From Rhizobium esperanzae (GTDB lineage: Bacteria > Pseudomonadota > Alphaproteobacteria > Rhizobiales > Rhizobiaceae), in contig NZ_MXPU01000022.1 in assembly GCF_002204185.1 (NCBI RefSeq), forward strand, positions 32,744 to 96,743: a stretch of 64,000 nucleotides of DNA, read 5' to 3'. Shown piece by piece: positions 51,809 through 61,171 of the stretch; the first letter of the stretch is position 1; every line of letters starts with the position of its first letter. A program made the position numbers and the translations under genes. The notes beneath the pieces are model-generated. The model saw only the letters and a program-made list of their open reading frames with translations, had not been told where the DNA came from and did no database searches.

Positions 51809-52430
51809 GTAAGCTGTGCTCCTCGGCGTGGCCGCGAGAGCGCATTCCCGACTGCTGTTGAAACAGAAAGAATGCGGTCCACCGTGGCCGCGCCGGATAA
51901 TGAAAGTCGCGCTTGACGCGAAGGGAAGAGCAGCAGCCAGACCGCAGCCGGAACCGTTTCGGTCCGGGGCCTGTACACTTCAGATAAAACCTGCTGCGAA
52001 ACCATCAACAACCAAGCGTGATCGACAAATACGAAGACCCGGTTCGGGTCCGATGAGGTTGCTCCCTGAGAGCGTGGTGGCTGATCCACCAATGAAGTTC
52101 CGACAGAAGCCGGAAAATCAGGATCCAGTTCCCGGGTTGAAGCGCATGAGACGGCGGACGATGACCGATGTGGCGCCAGGTCCAGATCTGGCTGGCAGCC
52201 CTTGCGGCGACTCTATCCCGTCAACACTTCTACCCTAAAATGCGTTGTATGTTTTCTCTGTCACAATAGCAAGGGAAAAGCCAAATGTGCCATAATATTG
52301 ATGGATTTCGAATCGCATAGAAACTGGGGGCAGGTGACCGCGATTCGGCAGGTCGCAAGGCGTTTCGCTCTCGGGCGTCCGTTCGGCCATATCAGGTCCA
52401 TCACGGTTATAAATAGGGTGTGGCGGTTTA
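51809..52430. other. Divergent control region between rne and amiC
   Basis: 622 bases with no convincing ORF. It probably holds a long rne 5' leader on the minus strand. I see a GACCCG-GTT-CGGGTC hairpin near 52043-52057, and AT-rich promoter-like DNA at about 52240-52320; on the minus strand TTGCTA and TACAAC are 17 bases apart there. E. coli rne is autoregulated through its leader, so structure here may matter. For amiC there is a TATAAA near 52409 without a good -35. Confidence 0.5.
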
Positions 52431-53690
52431 TTGTTTAAGAGGGCTCGGATCGCGGTGCAGTCCGCAACGCGGCGATCGACATTCGCAAGACGTGTTCAGA
52501 CGGCGGTGCTCATTGCAGGTTTCCTCCTGCCTGGCCTCGCGGGTTCGGCCGAGACGAAGGATCCGCTGCTCGCTTATGGGGCGCGCATCATCGGCGATGA
52601 CGCCAGGACGCGCATCGTCATCGATTTCGACCGCGAACCGCATTTCTCTGTCCATTATATCGCCAATCCGGAGCGGATCGTCGTCGATCTGCCGGCCACC
52701 GCCTTCGGTTTTCCGGCGAAGGATTTGGCCGCTCGCGGCCTCTTCAAGGATATCCGCTACGGCAAGATGGATGAGGAGAGCGCCCGCATCGTGCTGACGG
52801 CGGCAAGGCCGGTGAAGCTCTCGCTCGCCAAGGTGCAGGCCGACGAGGCGGGCAGGGGCCATCGCCTGGTGCTCGACGCCGAAATGATCGATAAGCAGGC
52901 CTTTGCCGAACTGGTCAAGACACAATCCTGGGATGATCGGACCGAGGCGGCCCAGACGACGAGCGCCATTCCGGCGCCGGAGAAAGCCGCCCCCGGCGAT
53001 TTCGTCATTGCCGTCGACGCCGGCCATGGCGGCATCGATACCGGCGCTATCGGCGTCGATACGAAGACCGAGGAAAAGCAGGTGACGCTTGCCTTCGCCA
53101 GGGCTCTGGCCGACCGGCTGAACAAGGAGCCGGGCATCAAGGCGTTCCTGACGCGCAGCGACGATGAGTTCCTGTCGCTTTCTCAGCGCGTGCTGATCGC
53201 CCGCCAGAACCATGCCGGCCTGTTCATTTCACTGCATGCCGATACGCTGAAACAGAAGGATATCCGCGGCGCGACGGTCTATACGATTTCGGACAAGGCC
53301 TCCGACAAGCTCGCAGCCGATCTTGCCGATCGCGAAAACCTTTCCGACCAGATCGCCGGCAAGGAGGTAGTCGCCGAGCCACCCGAGGTCGCCGACATCC
53401 TGCTCGATCTGACGCGGCGCGAGACGCAGGCCTTCTCGATCTCGCTGGCCGAGAGCGTGCTGAATTCCTTCAAGGACCAGGTCGGCACCATCAACAATCC
53501 GCACCGCCACGCCGGCTTCCGCGTGCTGCAGGCGCCCGACGTGCCGTCGATCCTGCTCGAGCTCGGGTTCCTGTCGAATGCCGAAGACGAAAAACTGCTG
53601 CTCGACGAAACCTGGCGCACCAGGATCGCCGATCTCCTGACCGAGGCGGTGAAGCGATACCGCACCGGCGTCGTGGCGAATGGCGGCTGA
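52431..53690 (+). CDS. amiC: N-acetylmuramoyl-L-alanine amidase with AMIN domain
   Basis: Periplasmic cell-separation amidase that cuts the peptide stem from peptidoglycan. The 419-residue protein has a basic N-region, a signal peptide (about 20-40, AGSA-ET), an AMIN targeting domain (about 45-155), and an Amidase_3 catalytic domain (about 192-415). Zinc-ligand and catalytic elements include VDAGHGG (H199), SLHAD and LELGFLSN. There is no ATG; TTG at 52431 or GTG at 52455 (preceded by AAGAGGG) must start it. It is upstream of mrcA in the same direction. Confidence 0.92.
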   Translation: MFKRARIAVQSATRRSTFARRVQTAVLIAGFLLPGLAGSAETKDPLLAYGARIIGDDARTRIVIDFDREPHFSVHYIANPERIVVDLPATAFGFPAKDLAARGLFKDIRYGKMDEESARIVLTAARPVKLSLAKVQADEAGRGHRLVLDAEMIDKQAFAELVKTQSWDDRTEAAQTTSAIPAPEKAAPGDFVIAVDAGHGGIDTGAIGVDTKTEEKQVTLAFARALADRLNKEPGIKAFLTRSDDEFLSLSQRVLIARQNHAGLFISLHADTLKQKDIRGATVYTISDKASDKLAADLADRENLSDQIAGKEVVAEPPEVADILLDLTRRETQAFSISLAESVLNSFKDQVGTINNPHRHAGFRVLQAPDVPSILLELGFLSNAEDEKLLLDETWRTRIADLLTEAVKRYRTGVVANGG

Positions 53691-54051
53691 TGGACGCCTT
53701 CAAAAAATCCCTCGCGCCTGCTGCACGGCGGCAGCCTGAAAAACAAAGACTTAGCCTGCCTCGCCTGATTCAACTTCTGAGCAAGATGTTTCAATCAGGA
53801 ACAGAACGGGCGTTGCTTGGATGTGACAGTCGTGACGAAACGCTGCCGCAGCCGTGATTGCGGCGGGCAGAGCCCTATTTTGCTCACATTCGCGCCGTTA
53901 CTCCGGCTTATGTTTCCTAGCTTGAGACGCGGAATCGGCTTGTGGCGGTAGCGCTCATGGAGTAAGCCGCGCGTAACGTGCAAATTGTCTCGATCTGTGC
54001 AATCGTTGCGTCTGCGCCGATTGCAGATCGAAGAGACCGGTAGCTGAAAAT
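53691..54051. other. Spacer between amiC and mrcA
   Basis: 361 bases without an ORF. It contains a GCCGCA/TGCGGC hairpin (53845-53864) followed by GGGC-AGA-GCCC-TATTTT (53865-53882), together a plausible terminator of amiC. The remainder should hold the mrcA promoter, but I see no clear consensus. Confidence 0.5.
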
Positions 54052-56511
54052 ATGCTTAGACTTCTTGGATATTTCTTCGGAATGGCCTGCGTCCTGTTTC
54101 TGGTCGCGGCGGCGGGTATTGCCATCTATCTCGCGAATGTCGCCAGGGATCTTCCGGACTATGCCGTTCTGAACAGCTACGCGCCGCCGGTGACGACCCG
54201 CGTCCATGCCGGCAACGGCGCTCTCATGGCCGAATATGCCAAGGAAAAACGTCTCTTCCTGCCGATCCAGGCCATTCCCGACCGTGTCAAGGCCGCTTTC
54301 CTCTCGGCCGAAGACAAGAATTTCTACAACCATCCGGGCGTCGATCTTACCGGTCTCGGCCGCGCAATCCTTGTCAACCTGCAGAATTTCGGTTCCGGCC
54401 GCCGTCCCGTCGGCGCTTCCACAATCACCCAGCAGGTGGCTAAGAACTTCCTTTTGAGCTCGGACCAGACGATCGACCGCAAGATCAAGGAAGCAATCCT
54501 CTCTTTCCGTATCGAGCAGGCCTACAGCAAGGACAAGATTCTCGAACTCTACCTGAACGAGATTTTCTTCGGGATGAATTCCTATGGAATCGCCGGCGCA
54601 GCACTGACCTATTTCAATAAGTCGGTCACCGAACTGACCGTCGCCGAGGCCGCCTATCTGGCGTCGCTGCCGAAGGGGCCGGCCAATTATCATCCTTTCC
54701 GCCATCCTGAGGCGGCGCTCGAGCGTCGCAACTGGGTTATCGATCGCATGGTCGAGAACGGCTATGTCAGCCAGAGCGACGGCGCGGAAGCCAAGAAGCA
54801 GCCGCTCGGCGTTACCGCCCGCAGCAACGGTCCGTCGCTCTTCGCGTCCGATTACTTCGCCGAAGCCGTGCGCCGCCAGCTGATCGACCAATATGGCGAG
54901 AAGGTCCTCTATGAGGGCGGCCTTTCGGTGCGCACGTCGCTCGATCCGCAGATGCAGCTCGCCGCCCGCAAGGCGCTGCAGGATGGCCTCGTCACCTATG
55001 ACGAGCGCCGCGGGTTCCATGGGGCTATCAAGCAGATTGACGCAAACGGCGACTGGGGCAAGGCGCTTGCCGATATTCCCGCGTTGTCCGACGTTCCGGA
55101 ATGGCGCCTCGCCGTCGTGCTCGCCGTCTCCGACGATAACGTCGATATCGGCCTGCAGCCGGCCAAGGACGGGAGCGGCAAGATTGCGGCGGAGCGTCTA
55201 CGCGGCACCATCGACGCCAAGAACATGCAATGGGCCTATCGTTCGGCGGATGGCTCGCGCAAGACGGCGAAATCGCCCGCCGGTGTCCTGAGCCCGGGCG
55301 ATGTCATCTATGTCGAGAAGCTGGGTGACGACGCGTCGACCTCCTACCGTCTGCGCCAACCGCCGAAGGTACAGGGCGGCCTTGTCGCCATGGATCCGAA
55401 GACCGGCCGCGTGCTCGCGATGGTCGGCGGCTTCTCCTATGGCCAGTCCGAATTCAACCGCGCCACCCAGGCGATGCGCCAGCCGGGTTCCTCCTTCAAG
55501 CCCTTCGTCTACGCAGCGGCGATGGACAATGGCTATACGCCGGCCTCCGTCATCATGGACGCGCCGATCGAGATCGTCTCGGGCGGCCAGGTCTGGAAGC
55601 CGGAAAACTACGGCGGCGAAGTCGGCGGCCCGTCGACGCTGCGCTCGGGCATCGAGCATTCGCGCAACCTGATGACGGTGCGCCTCGCCAACGATCTCGG
55701 CATGAATATCGTTGCCGAATATGCCGAACGCTTCGGTATCTACGACCACATGCTGCCGGTTCTCTCGATGTCGCTCGGCGCCGGCGACACGACAGTGCTG
55801 CGTATGGTCTCGGCCTATTCGGTCATTGCCAATGGCGGCAAGCAGATCAAGCCGACGCTGATCGACCGTATCCAGGATCGCTACGGCAAGACGATCTTCA
55901 AGCATGAGGAGCGCCTCTGCGAGGGCTGCAATGCCGGCGACTGGCAGAACCAGGAAGAGCCTAATGTCGTCGACAACCGCGAAACCGTCCTCGACCCGAT
56001 GACCGCCTACCAGATCACCTCGATGATGCAGGGCGTCATCCAGCGCGGCACCGCTGCCGGCAAGATCGATCTCGGCGGCCGCGACGTCGCCGGAAAGACC
56101 GGCACCACCAATGACGAGAAGGATGCCTGGTTCGTCGGTTTCACGCCGGATCTGGTCGCCGGCCTCTATATGGGCTTCGATACGCCGGCCCCGCTCGGCC
56201 GCGGCGGTACCGGCGGCGGTCTCTCCGCCCCGATTTTCAACGAATTCATGCAGGCCGCCGTCAAGGACATGCCGGAATCGAAGTTCGTCATTCCGCAGGG
56301 CATGAACCTGATCCCGATCGACCGCAAGACCGGCATGGCCGCCGCCGACGGCGATCCGAACACGATCGTCGAAGCTTTCAAGCCCGGTACCGGACCCGCC
56401 GACAGCTTCTCCGTCATCGGCATGGACAGCACCATGGCGCCGGAGGAGATCCTGAAAACCTCGCCGCAGGCCAACCAGGCGGTTCAGACCGGCACGCCTG
56501 GCCTGTTCTGA
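54052..56511 (+). CDS. mrcA: Bifunctional penicillin-binding protein 1A
   Basis: Inner-membrane-anchored peptidoglycan synthase, 819 residues. One N-terminal helix (about 5-30) is followed by the glycosyltransferase domain (catalytic E87 in SAEDKNFYNHPGVD, TITQQVAKN at 124-132) and the transpeptidase domain (SxxK at S480-K483, an SRN motif, KTGT at 682-685). It is an essential class A PBP in polar-growing Rhizobiales. It follows amiC, and a GCCCGC/GCGGGC stem without a T-run (about 56529-56560) comes after it. Confidence 0.96.
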   Translation: MLRLLGYFFGMACVLFLVAAAGIAIYLANVARDLPDYAVLNSYAPPVTTRVHAGNGALMAEYAKEKRLFLPIQAIPDRVKAAFLSAEDKNFYNHPGVDLTGLGRAILVNLQNFGSGRRPVGASTITQQVAKNFLLSSDQTIDRKIKEAILSFRIEQAYSKDKILELYLNEIFFGMNSYGIAGAALTYFNKSVTELTVAEAAYLASLPKGPANYHPFRHPEAALERRNWVIDRMVENGYVSQSDGAEAKKQPLGVTARSNGPSLFASDYFAEAVRRQLIDQYGEKVLYEGGLSVRTSLDPQMQLAARKALQDGLVTYDERRGFHGAIKQIDANGDWGKALADIPALSDVPEWRLAVVLAVSDDNVDIGLQPAKDGSGKIAAERLRGTIDAKNMQWAYRSADGSRKTAKSPAGVLSPGDVIYVEKLGDDASTSYRLRQPPKVQGGLVAMDPKTGRVLAMVGGFSYGQSEFNRATQAMRQPGSSFKPFVYAAAMDNGYTPASVIMDAPIEIVSGGQVWKPENYGGEVGGPSTLRSGIEHSRNLMTVRLANDLGMNIVAEYAERFGIYDHMLPVLSMSLGAGDTTVLRMVSAYSVIANGGKQIKPTLIDRIQDRYGKTIFKHEERLCEGCNAGDWQNQEEPNVVDNRETVLDPMTAYQITSMMQGVIQRGTAAGKIDLGGRDVAGKTGTTNDEKDAWFVGFTPDLVAGLYMGFDTPAPLGRGGTGGGLSAPIFNEFMQAAVKDMPESKFVIPQGMNLIPIDRKTGMAAADGDPNTIVEAFKPGTGPADSFSVIGMDSTMAPEEILKTSPQANQAVQTGTPGLF

Positions 56512-56612
56512 GCCTCACCTAATTTTGGAAGCCCGCTACGGCTCTTTACATCCGCGGCGGGCGTCTCTATGTCACCAGCACTTGAAGAAGACCGTTACAG
56601 AGAAGCAGGGAA

Positions 56613-57744
56613 ATGCGAGCCGAAATCGAAAACGTGGTCGATGAAACCAAGCAGGCTATCACCCTGCTGAGGAGGCATCTTTGACTGGGACCAGGCGATA
56701 AGACGACTGGACTGGTTGAACAACAAGGCAGAGGATCCGAACCTCTGGAATGACGCTGCCGAAGCCCAGAAGCTGATGCGCGAGCGCCAGCAGCTCGATG
56801 ACGGCGTTAGCGGCGTCCGACAACTGGAACAGCAGCTGAAAGACAATGTCGAGCTGGTCGAGCTTGGCGAGGAAGAAGGCGACGAAGGTGTCGTCAAAGA
56901 GGCTGAGGAAGCCTTGAAGGCACTGAAGGCCGAGGCCGCGCGCCGCCAGGTGGAGGCGATGCTCTCCGGCGAGGCCGACAGCAACGACACCTATCTCGAA
57001 GTCCATTCCGGCGCCGGCGGCACCGAAAGCCAGGACTGGGCGAACATGCTGTTGCGCATGTACACCCGCTGGGCGGAACGCCAGCGCTTCAAGGTCGAGC
57101 TTCTCGAAGTCCATGACGGCGAAGAGGCGGGGATCAAGTCCGCGACCCTGCTCGTCAAGGGCCACAATGCCTATGGTTGGCTGAAGACGGAATCGGGCGT
57201 GCATCGTCTGGTGCGCATTTCCCCCTATGACAGCAATGCGCGCCGCCATACGTCCTTCTCTTCCATCTGGGTCTATCCGGTCGTCGACGACTCGATCAAC
57301 ATCGACATCAACGAAAGCGATTGCCGCATCGACACCTATCGTTCGTCGGGCGCCGGCGGCCAGCACGTCAACACGACGGACTCGGCCGTGCGCATCACCC
57401 ATATCCCGACCGGGATCGTGGTGGCCTGTCAGCAGGAACGTTCGCAGCACAAGAACCGTGCCAAGGCCTGGGAAATGCTGCGTGCCCGAATGTACGAAGC
57501 AGAGTTGAAGAAGCGCGAGGAGGCCGCGAGCGCCGAAGCCGCTTCCAAGACGGATATCGGCTGGGGTCACCAGATCCGCTCCTACGTGCTGCAACCCTAC
57601 CAGCTGGTCAAGGACCTGCGCACCGGCGTCGCCAGCACCGCTCCGGACGACGTGCTCGACGGCGATCTGAACGAATTCATGGAAGCGGCCCTTGCCCACC
57701 GCATCAGCGGCGCCGCCGACGCGGTCGTCGAGGATGTCGACTGA
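56613..57744 (+). CDS. prfB: Peptide chain release factor 2, made by programmed +1 frameshift
   Basis: Ends translation at UGA and UAA. The gene is in two frames: 23 codons from ATG 56613 to CTT 56679-56681, an in-frame TGA at 56682-56684, then +1 frame from GAC at 56683 to the stop ending 57744, giving 376 residues. The GGQ motif is at 248-250, matching E. coli RF2. The stop-recognition motif reads SPY, not SPF, apparently a lineage variant. The frameshift makes RF2 self-regulating: low RF2 slows reading of UGA and favours the shift. A strong terminator follows. Confidence 0.96.
56670..56685 (+). promoter_or_regulatory. RF2 programmed +1 frameshift site
   Basis: AGGAGG (56670-56675), an internal Shine-Dalgarno-like sequence, is 3 bases before CTT-TGA-C (56679-56685). 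This matches the E. coli prfB arrangement in both spacing and slippery CUU-UGAC. The early frame is the one with the normal start, and the downstream frame lacks any start near the N-terminus. Confidence 0.95.
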
Positions 57745-57767
57745 TAATGCAGCAGTATGGAAATCAG

Positions 57768-57793
57768 AAAGCCCTGGAGACGGGGCTTTTTTT
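57768..57793 (+). terminator. Rho-independent terminator of prfB
   Basis: AAAGCCC pairs with GGGCTTT around an 8-base loop, and the 3' arm runs into seven consecutive T's. It lies 24 bases after the prfB stop and ends just before the convergent hydrolase gene. Confidence 0.85.
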
Positions 57794-57795
57794 GT

Positions 57796-58851
57796 TCAGC
57801 CTATCGCGCCGGCGCCGCCGTCATGAAACAGCGCTGCCGATAGAGCGGCAATCTCGTCATGGACGGCCCCCCGCTCGATGCCCGGCGGATCGGTGAAGAG
57901 CTCGGCGGCAAAGGCAAGACCGAGTCCTGTGCCCTCCGGCACAAAGACATAATGCCCGAGACCGCCGCCGAAGATTTTCAGGGCGCTGCCGGTCAGCCGC
58001 TCATGCAGCCATGAAGAACATTCCTCGGCTGGTGCCGCCTTATCGGCATCGCCGACAAGGATAAGAGCGGGTGCCTCGACTGTTTTCAGGCTTTCCTCGC
58101 TGAAACCGAGAATGGAACGACCTGGTGCGCACAGGAGCGCCGCCGTGATCCGGTCGTCCCGGTAGCATTGCGACATGCGGGACCAAGACTCGCGAAATAC
58201 CTCGCTGGTGCGAAGTAAGGAGGGGATATGATCGGCAAGGTCGGGAAATTCCCTTGGACCGCGTGGACCACCCGGCTTCAGCCTTGATGGTTCGAACTGG
58301 GAGAACTGGGTGACCGCGCCGAGAAGCAGCATGACGCTATAGGCTCCGGCTGAAAATCCGGCCGCGAATACACGGTCTGCATCGATCCGACCGGCGAGAT
58401 CGCCAAGCCAGTCGCGACAGCGGTCGAGCATCAAGCTCAGATCCGGCGCCCGTTCCCAGAGACAGGCAAAACCTTCGGCGCGATAATCCTCACTGCCCGT
58501 ATTGCCGTGATGGTCGACGCCGAGCGCTGCAAATCCGCGATCGACCAGGCGTCGCGCCAGCCATTCCAGTCCCGCCGCAGAACCGCCGGTGCCGTGTGAC
58601 AGCAGCACGAGGGGATAAGGCCTGTCTGAAAGCCGAATCGGTGCATCGCGAGCGACCGCCGCCTTGCGAAACCAGCTTCTCTCCCGGATCTCAAGTTCCC
58701 GCGCGTCATCGGCAGCCGGATACCACAGCGACCAGCGGACGGGCCTTGGGCCAGCTGCGTCCCAGGCCGGTCTCCGGTCGTCGTAGAGGACGCCCTCTCG
58801 AAAGCCGAGCTTCATCTTGGTCGCCTGTGCGAACAGCGTCTCGCTGCTCAA
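57796..58851 (-). CDS. Alpha/beta hydrolase (dienelactone hydrolase-like)
   Basis: A 351-residue predicted hydrolase. It has an oxyanion-hole HGTGG-type motif (LSHGTGGSAAGLEWLA), the nucleophile elbow GFSAGA, a later Asp (LVGDADKA) and a His near the C-terminus (GLGHYVF), giving a plausible Ser-Asp-His triad. I see no signal peptide. The substrate is unknown; family members include carboxylic ester hydrolases and platelet-activating-factor acetylhydrolase-like enzymes. The start overlaps the upstream gene by 4 bases (ATGA), so the two are coupled. Confidence 0.85.
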   Translation of the reverse strand: MSSETLFAQATKMKLGFREGVLYDDRRPAWDAAGPRPVRWSLWYPAADDARELEIRERSWFRKAAVARDAPIRLSDRPYPLVLLSHGTGGSAAGLEWLARRLVDRGFAALGVDHHGNTGSEDYRAEGFACLWERAPDLSLMLDRCRDWLGDLAGRIDADRVFAAGFSAGAYSVMLLLGAVTQFSQFEPSRLKPGGPRGPREFPDLADHIPSLLRTSEVFRESWSRMSQCYRDDRITAALLCAPGRSILGFSEESLKTVEAPALILVGDADKAAPAEECSSWLHERLTGSALKIFGGGLGHYVFVPEGTGLGLAFAAELFTDPPGIERGAVHDEIAALSAALFHDGGAGAIG

Positions 58852-59354
58852 TTGGTCGCTTTCTCAATGGTGATGTCGCCGAGTTCGTCGATCAGCACGG
58901 TCCAGCCGTCCGGCTCGGCCGCGGGATCGGTCTTCAGATAGATCGTGGCGAAGAGGCCGGGTTGCTTGATGATGCCGTTCGAGTTTTCCGGGCGGATATC
59001 GGTCACGTAAGGCTTCAGCTCGCTGATCTCCTGCAGTTCGATGGTCGAGGCAATCATCGGACCGGTCTCGGTCTGGGCAATCTGCTGAAGATAGACTTTC
59101 GACGTCCTGTCCGGCTGACGCACGGCAAAGAGCTTATAGTAACCATGGCGCTTTTCCTGGGTGTCGGAAACGCTTTCGGCCTTGGTGGGCGCCCGCTCGA
59201 CATCAGGCGCGTTGCCGTCGTCCTCCCAGTAGCCGGTGCTGGTCGCAAAAATCACAGAAGCCGGCAGGACGACGTCCTGCGTGGGAGCAGCGATCGCGGC
59301 CGAGCATCCGACGAGGAAAATCGTAGCCATCAATGTCAGGCGCATTGCCATCAT
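58848..59354 (-). CDS. Putative lipoprotein or exported protein of unknown function
   Basis: A 168-residue protein with an N-terminal hydrophobic segment and a lipobox-like LVGC (C17); an alternative signal-peptidase I site follows at AIAA-PT. The mature region has no recognisable motifs but repeats aromatic and acidic patches. It begins one base after the nadK stop, on the same strand, with AAGGA upstream. Starts at 59354 or 59351 cannot be told apart. The coupling with nadK and the hydrolase is shared with relatives as far as I can infer, but I cannot name a function. Confidence 0.75.
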   Translation of the reverse strand: MMAMRLTLMATIFLVGCSAAIAAPTQDVVLPASVIFATSTGYWEDDGNAPDVERAPTKAESVSDTQEKRHGYYKLFAVRQPDRTSKVYLQQIAQTETGPMIASTIELQEISELKPYVTDIRPENSNGIIKQPGLFATIYLKTDPAAEPDGWTVLIDELGDITIEKATN

Positions 59355-59355
59355 C

Positions 59356-60129
59356 TCAATCCTTGAACTGCTCGGCGAGAATGCGGTCGGACCAGGAGCG
59401 GTCCGGATCGGAGAGGATACGCGCCGTCATATGCTCCGACTGAGCGATGCGGACATGCAGCACCGATTTGACTTCCGTATTGTCTGCCACCGCGTTCACC
59501 GGCCGCTTCACCGGCTCGAGCACGTCGATATCGACAGTCACCTTGTTCGGAAGCAGGGCGCCCCTCCAGCGCCGCGGCCTGAAAGCGCTGACCGGCGTCA
59601 TGGCGAGCAGTGGCGCCTCGAGCGGCAGGATGGGACCATGGGCGGAAAGATTATAGGCCGTCGATCCGGCAGGGGTAGCCACCATCAGCCCGTCGCAGAT
59701 CAGCTCCTCCAGACGCACGCGCCCGTCGACCACGACCCTCAGATTGGCGGCCTGATAGGACTGGCGGAAAAGATAGACTTCGTTGATGGCGAGCGCTGTG
59801 GAATTTGTACCGTCGGCATTGGCCGTTGTCATCTTCAAGGGACGGAAGGCGTTTTCGACGGCGACGCAGATACGCTCCTGAAGCCGTTCCGTGCTGTAAT
59901 CATTCATCAGAAAGCCCACCGAGCCTCGATTCATGCCGTAGACCAGCTTGCCCGAGTTCATGGTGCTGTGCAGCGTCTGCAGCATGAAGCCATCGCCACC
60001 CAGAGCGACAATGACATCAGCCTTGTCCTGCGGCACGTCGCCATAGATGCGAATCAGCTCTTCGCGCGCTGCGAGCGCCTCCATCGTTGGCGAGGCGATA
60101 AAGGAAAGCGTCTGGAATGAACGGCCCAT
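59356..60129 (-). CDS. nadK: NAD kinase
   Basis: Makes NADP from NAD and ATP (or polyphosphate), 257 residues. It has the nucleotide-binding GGDGFML (44-50), the NEVYLFR-type motif, and TPAGSTAYNLSAHGPI, which forms the NAD site. It is the smaller bacterial form. It heads a three-gene minus-strand operon with the lipoprotein and the hydrolase. tRNA-Thr lies divergently upstream. Confidence 0.94.
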   Translation of the reverse strand: MGRSFQTLSFIASPTMEALAAREELIRIYGDVPQDKADVIVALGGDGFMLQTLHSTMNSGKLVYGMNRGSVGFLMNDYSTERLQERICVAVENAFRPLKMTTANADGTNSTALAINEVYLFRQSYQAANLRVVVDGRVRLEELICDGLMVATPAGSTAYNLSAHGPILPLEAPLLAMTPVSAFRPRRWRGALLPNKVTVDIDVLEPVKRPVNAVADNTEVKSVLHVRIAQSEHMTARILSDPDRSWSDRILAEQFKD

Positions 60130-60226
60130 ACAATGCCCTTTGTGAAGCTGCTCTAGCTAAAGGATAAATGGCAGTCGCGACAAGGCCGTTTTGCACGGCA
60201 AGGCGTTTTGGATCCACGCCGACTTG

Positions 60227-60246
60227 TCCGTGCCGACACGGATTTT
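60227..60246 (+). other. Hairpin followed by T's in the nadK/tRNA-Thr divergent region
   Basis: TCCGTG-CCGA-CACGGA-TTTT resembles a small terminator on the plus strand, but there is no plus-strand gene upstream of it to terminate. It may be a regulatory or processing site of the tRNA-Thr leader or of nadK. Confidence 0.3.
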
Positions 60247-60286
60247 CCTTTACAGGATCGCAGAATCTGCTAGTTGGGCAGCTATT

Positions 60287-60362
<76 letters not shown>

Positions 60363-60477
60363 GACCTCTTTGCGCGAGCGGCGCGTTTTCCTTAATGAAC
60401 CCTGTCTGAAGGACTGCTTCAGCAGCAATTCAGCCTTGGCGGCCCAGTGTCTCCTTATCGTCAATGAGGAAACAGCC

Positions 60478-60834
60478 ATGAAATTCGCGCCTATTTTCCT
60501 GACCGCAACCATCTCCATCGGTGCGGCCCTTGCTGCCGTTGCACCCGCCGCCGCCATGCCTGTCGACCGGTCGGCGCTATCCGCGCAAAGCGACATCATC
60601 CAGATTCATGACAGCTGGCGACGCGACCGCTGGCGTGACGATCGTGACTGGCGTGGCGACCGTGACTGGCGTGGCGACCGTGACTGGCGGGATGATCGTG
60701 ACTGGCGCGATGGCCGTGATTGGCGCCGGTCCGAATGGCGCTATGAACGCCGCCATTGGCGGCCGTGGCGCTGGGAAGAGCGTCGCGAGTGGCGCCAATA
60801 TGATCGCGACATGCCTCGGTTCTATCGCAGCTGA
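60478..60834 (+). CDS. Exported Arg/Asp/Trp-repeat protein of unknown function
   Basis: A 118-residue protein with a signal peptide (1-26, cleavage near AAA-MP) and a mature part dominated by DRDWR-type repeats (55-84), then a Trp/Arg-rich tail ending RFYRS. Such small Trp/Arg-rich envelope proteins are common in Rhizobiales and of unknown role. The ATG at 60478 follows a GAGGAAA ribosome-binding site. It lies 115 bases after tRNA-Thr. The strongly charged repeats suggest a cell-envelope or metal- or polymer-binding role; this is inference. Confidence 0.8.
   Translation: MKFAPIFLTATISIGAALAAVAPAAAMPVDRSALSAQSDIIQIHDSWRRDRWRDDRDWRGDRDWRGDRDWRDDRDWRDGRDWRRSEWRYERRHWRPWRWEERREWRQYDRDMPRFYRS
60640..60729 (+). 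repeat. Five 18-base tandem repeats encoding DRDWRG-like hexapeptides
   Basis: Residues 55-84 of the protein above are five copies of a hexapeptide (DRDWRG, DRDWRG, DRDWRD, DRDWRD, GRDWRR). At the DNA level the first copies are almost identical (GAC/GATCGTGACTGGCGT), so repeat number may vary among strains by slippage, in frame. Confidence 0.8.
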
Positions 60835-60887
60835 GCATAGTCGTTCGGTGGGATTAACGCGCAATCGCCGTCGGCGTTTCTCTCGAC

Positions 60888-61046
60888 CTATTGCACCGGC
60901 CCCGGCGTCGCGGGGCCGGGCGCCGTCGGCGACAGGGGATCGGGCTGGCGGACGGGGTGCGACGTGTCCACCCAGATGATGCTGAGGATGATTCCCACAA
61001 AGGCCGCGATGAAGAGGATACCGAAAATCAGCGGTCGAATGGCCAT
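60888..61046 (-). CDS. 52-residue single-span membrane peptide
   Basis: A small ORF (ATG at 61046, TAG at 60888-60890) with AAGGAG 11 bases upstream. It starts MAIRPLIFGILF, with one hydrophobic span (about 5-25) and a polar Pro/Thr-rich tail (27-52) ending GPVQ. An RP at 4-5 before the helix suggests N-in topology. It is convergent with the repeat protein, ending 53 bases after it, and is downstream of the AprI/Inh-like gene. No family is known to me. Confidence 0.6.
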   Translation of the reverse strand: MAIRPLIFGILFIAAFVGIILSIIWVDTSHPVRQPDPLSPTAPGPATPGPVQ

Positions 61047-61171
61047 GATGGGAATCGCTCCTTCTTACTTGTGACCGGTCGCTACGGATCGATCGCCGCC
61101 AGATCATAATGCTCCAGAAGGTCATTCCAAGGCAAAAAGTGGATTTCTCCGGGTCGAGCCCTGCGCCGGGA

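Noticed and set aside
49265..51916. An 883-codon open frame antisense to rne
   Set aside because: It is a by-product of GC-rich codon bias on the opposite strand. Its translation shows no known domain, while rne reads as a full RNase E.
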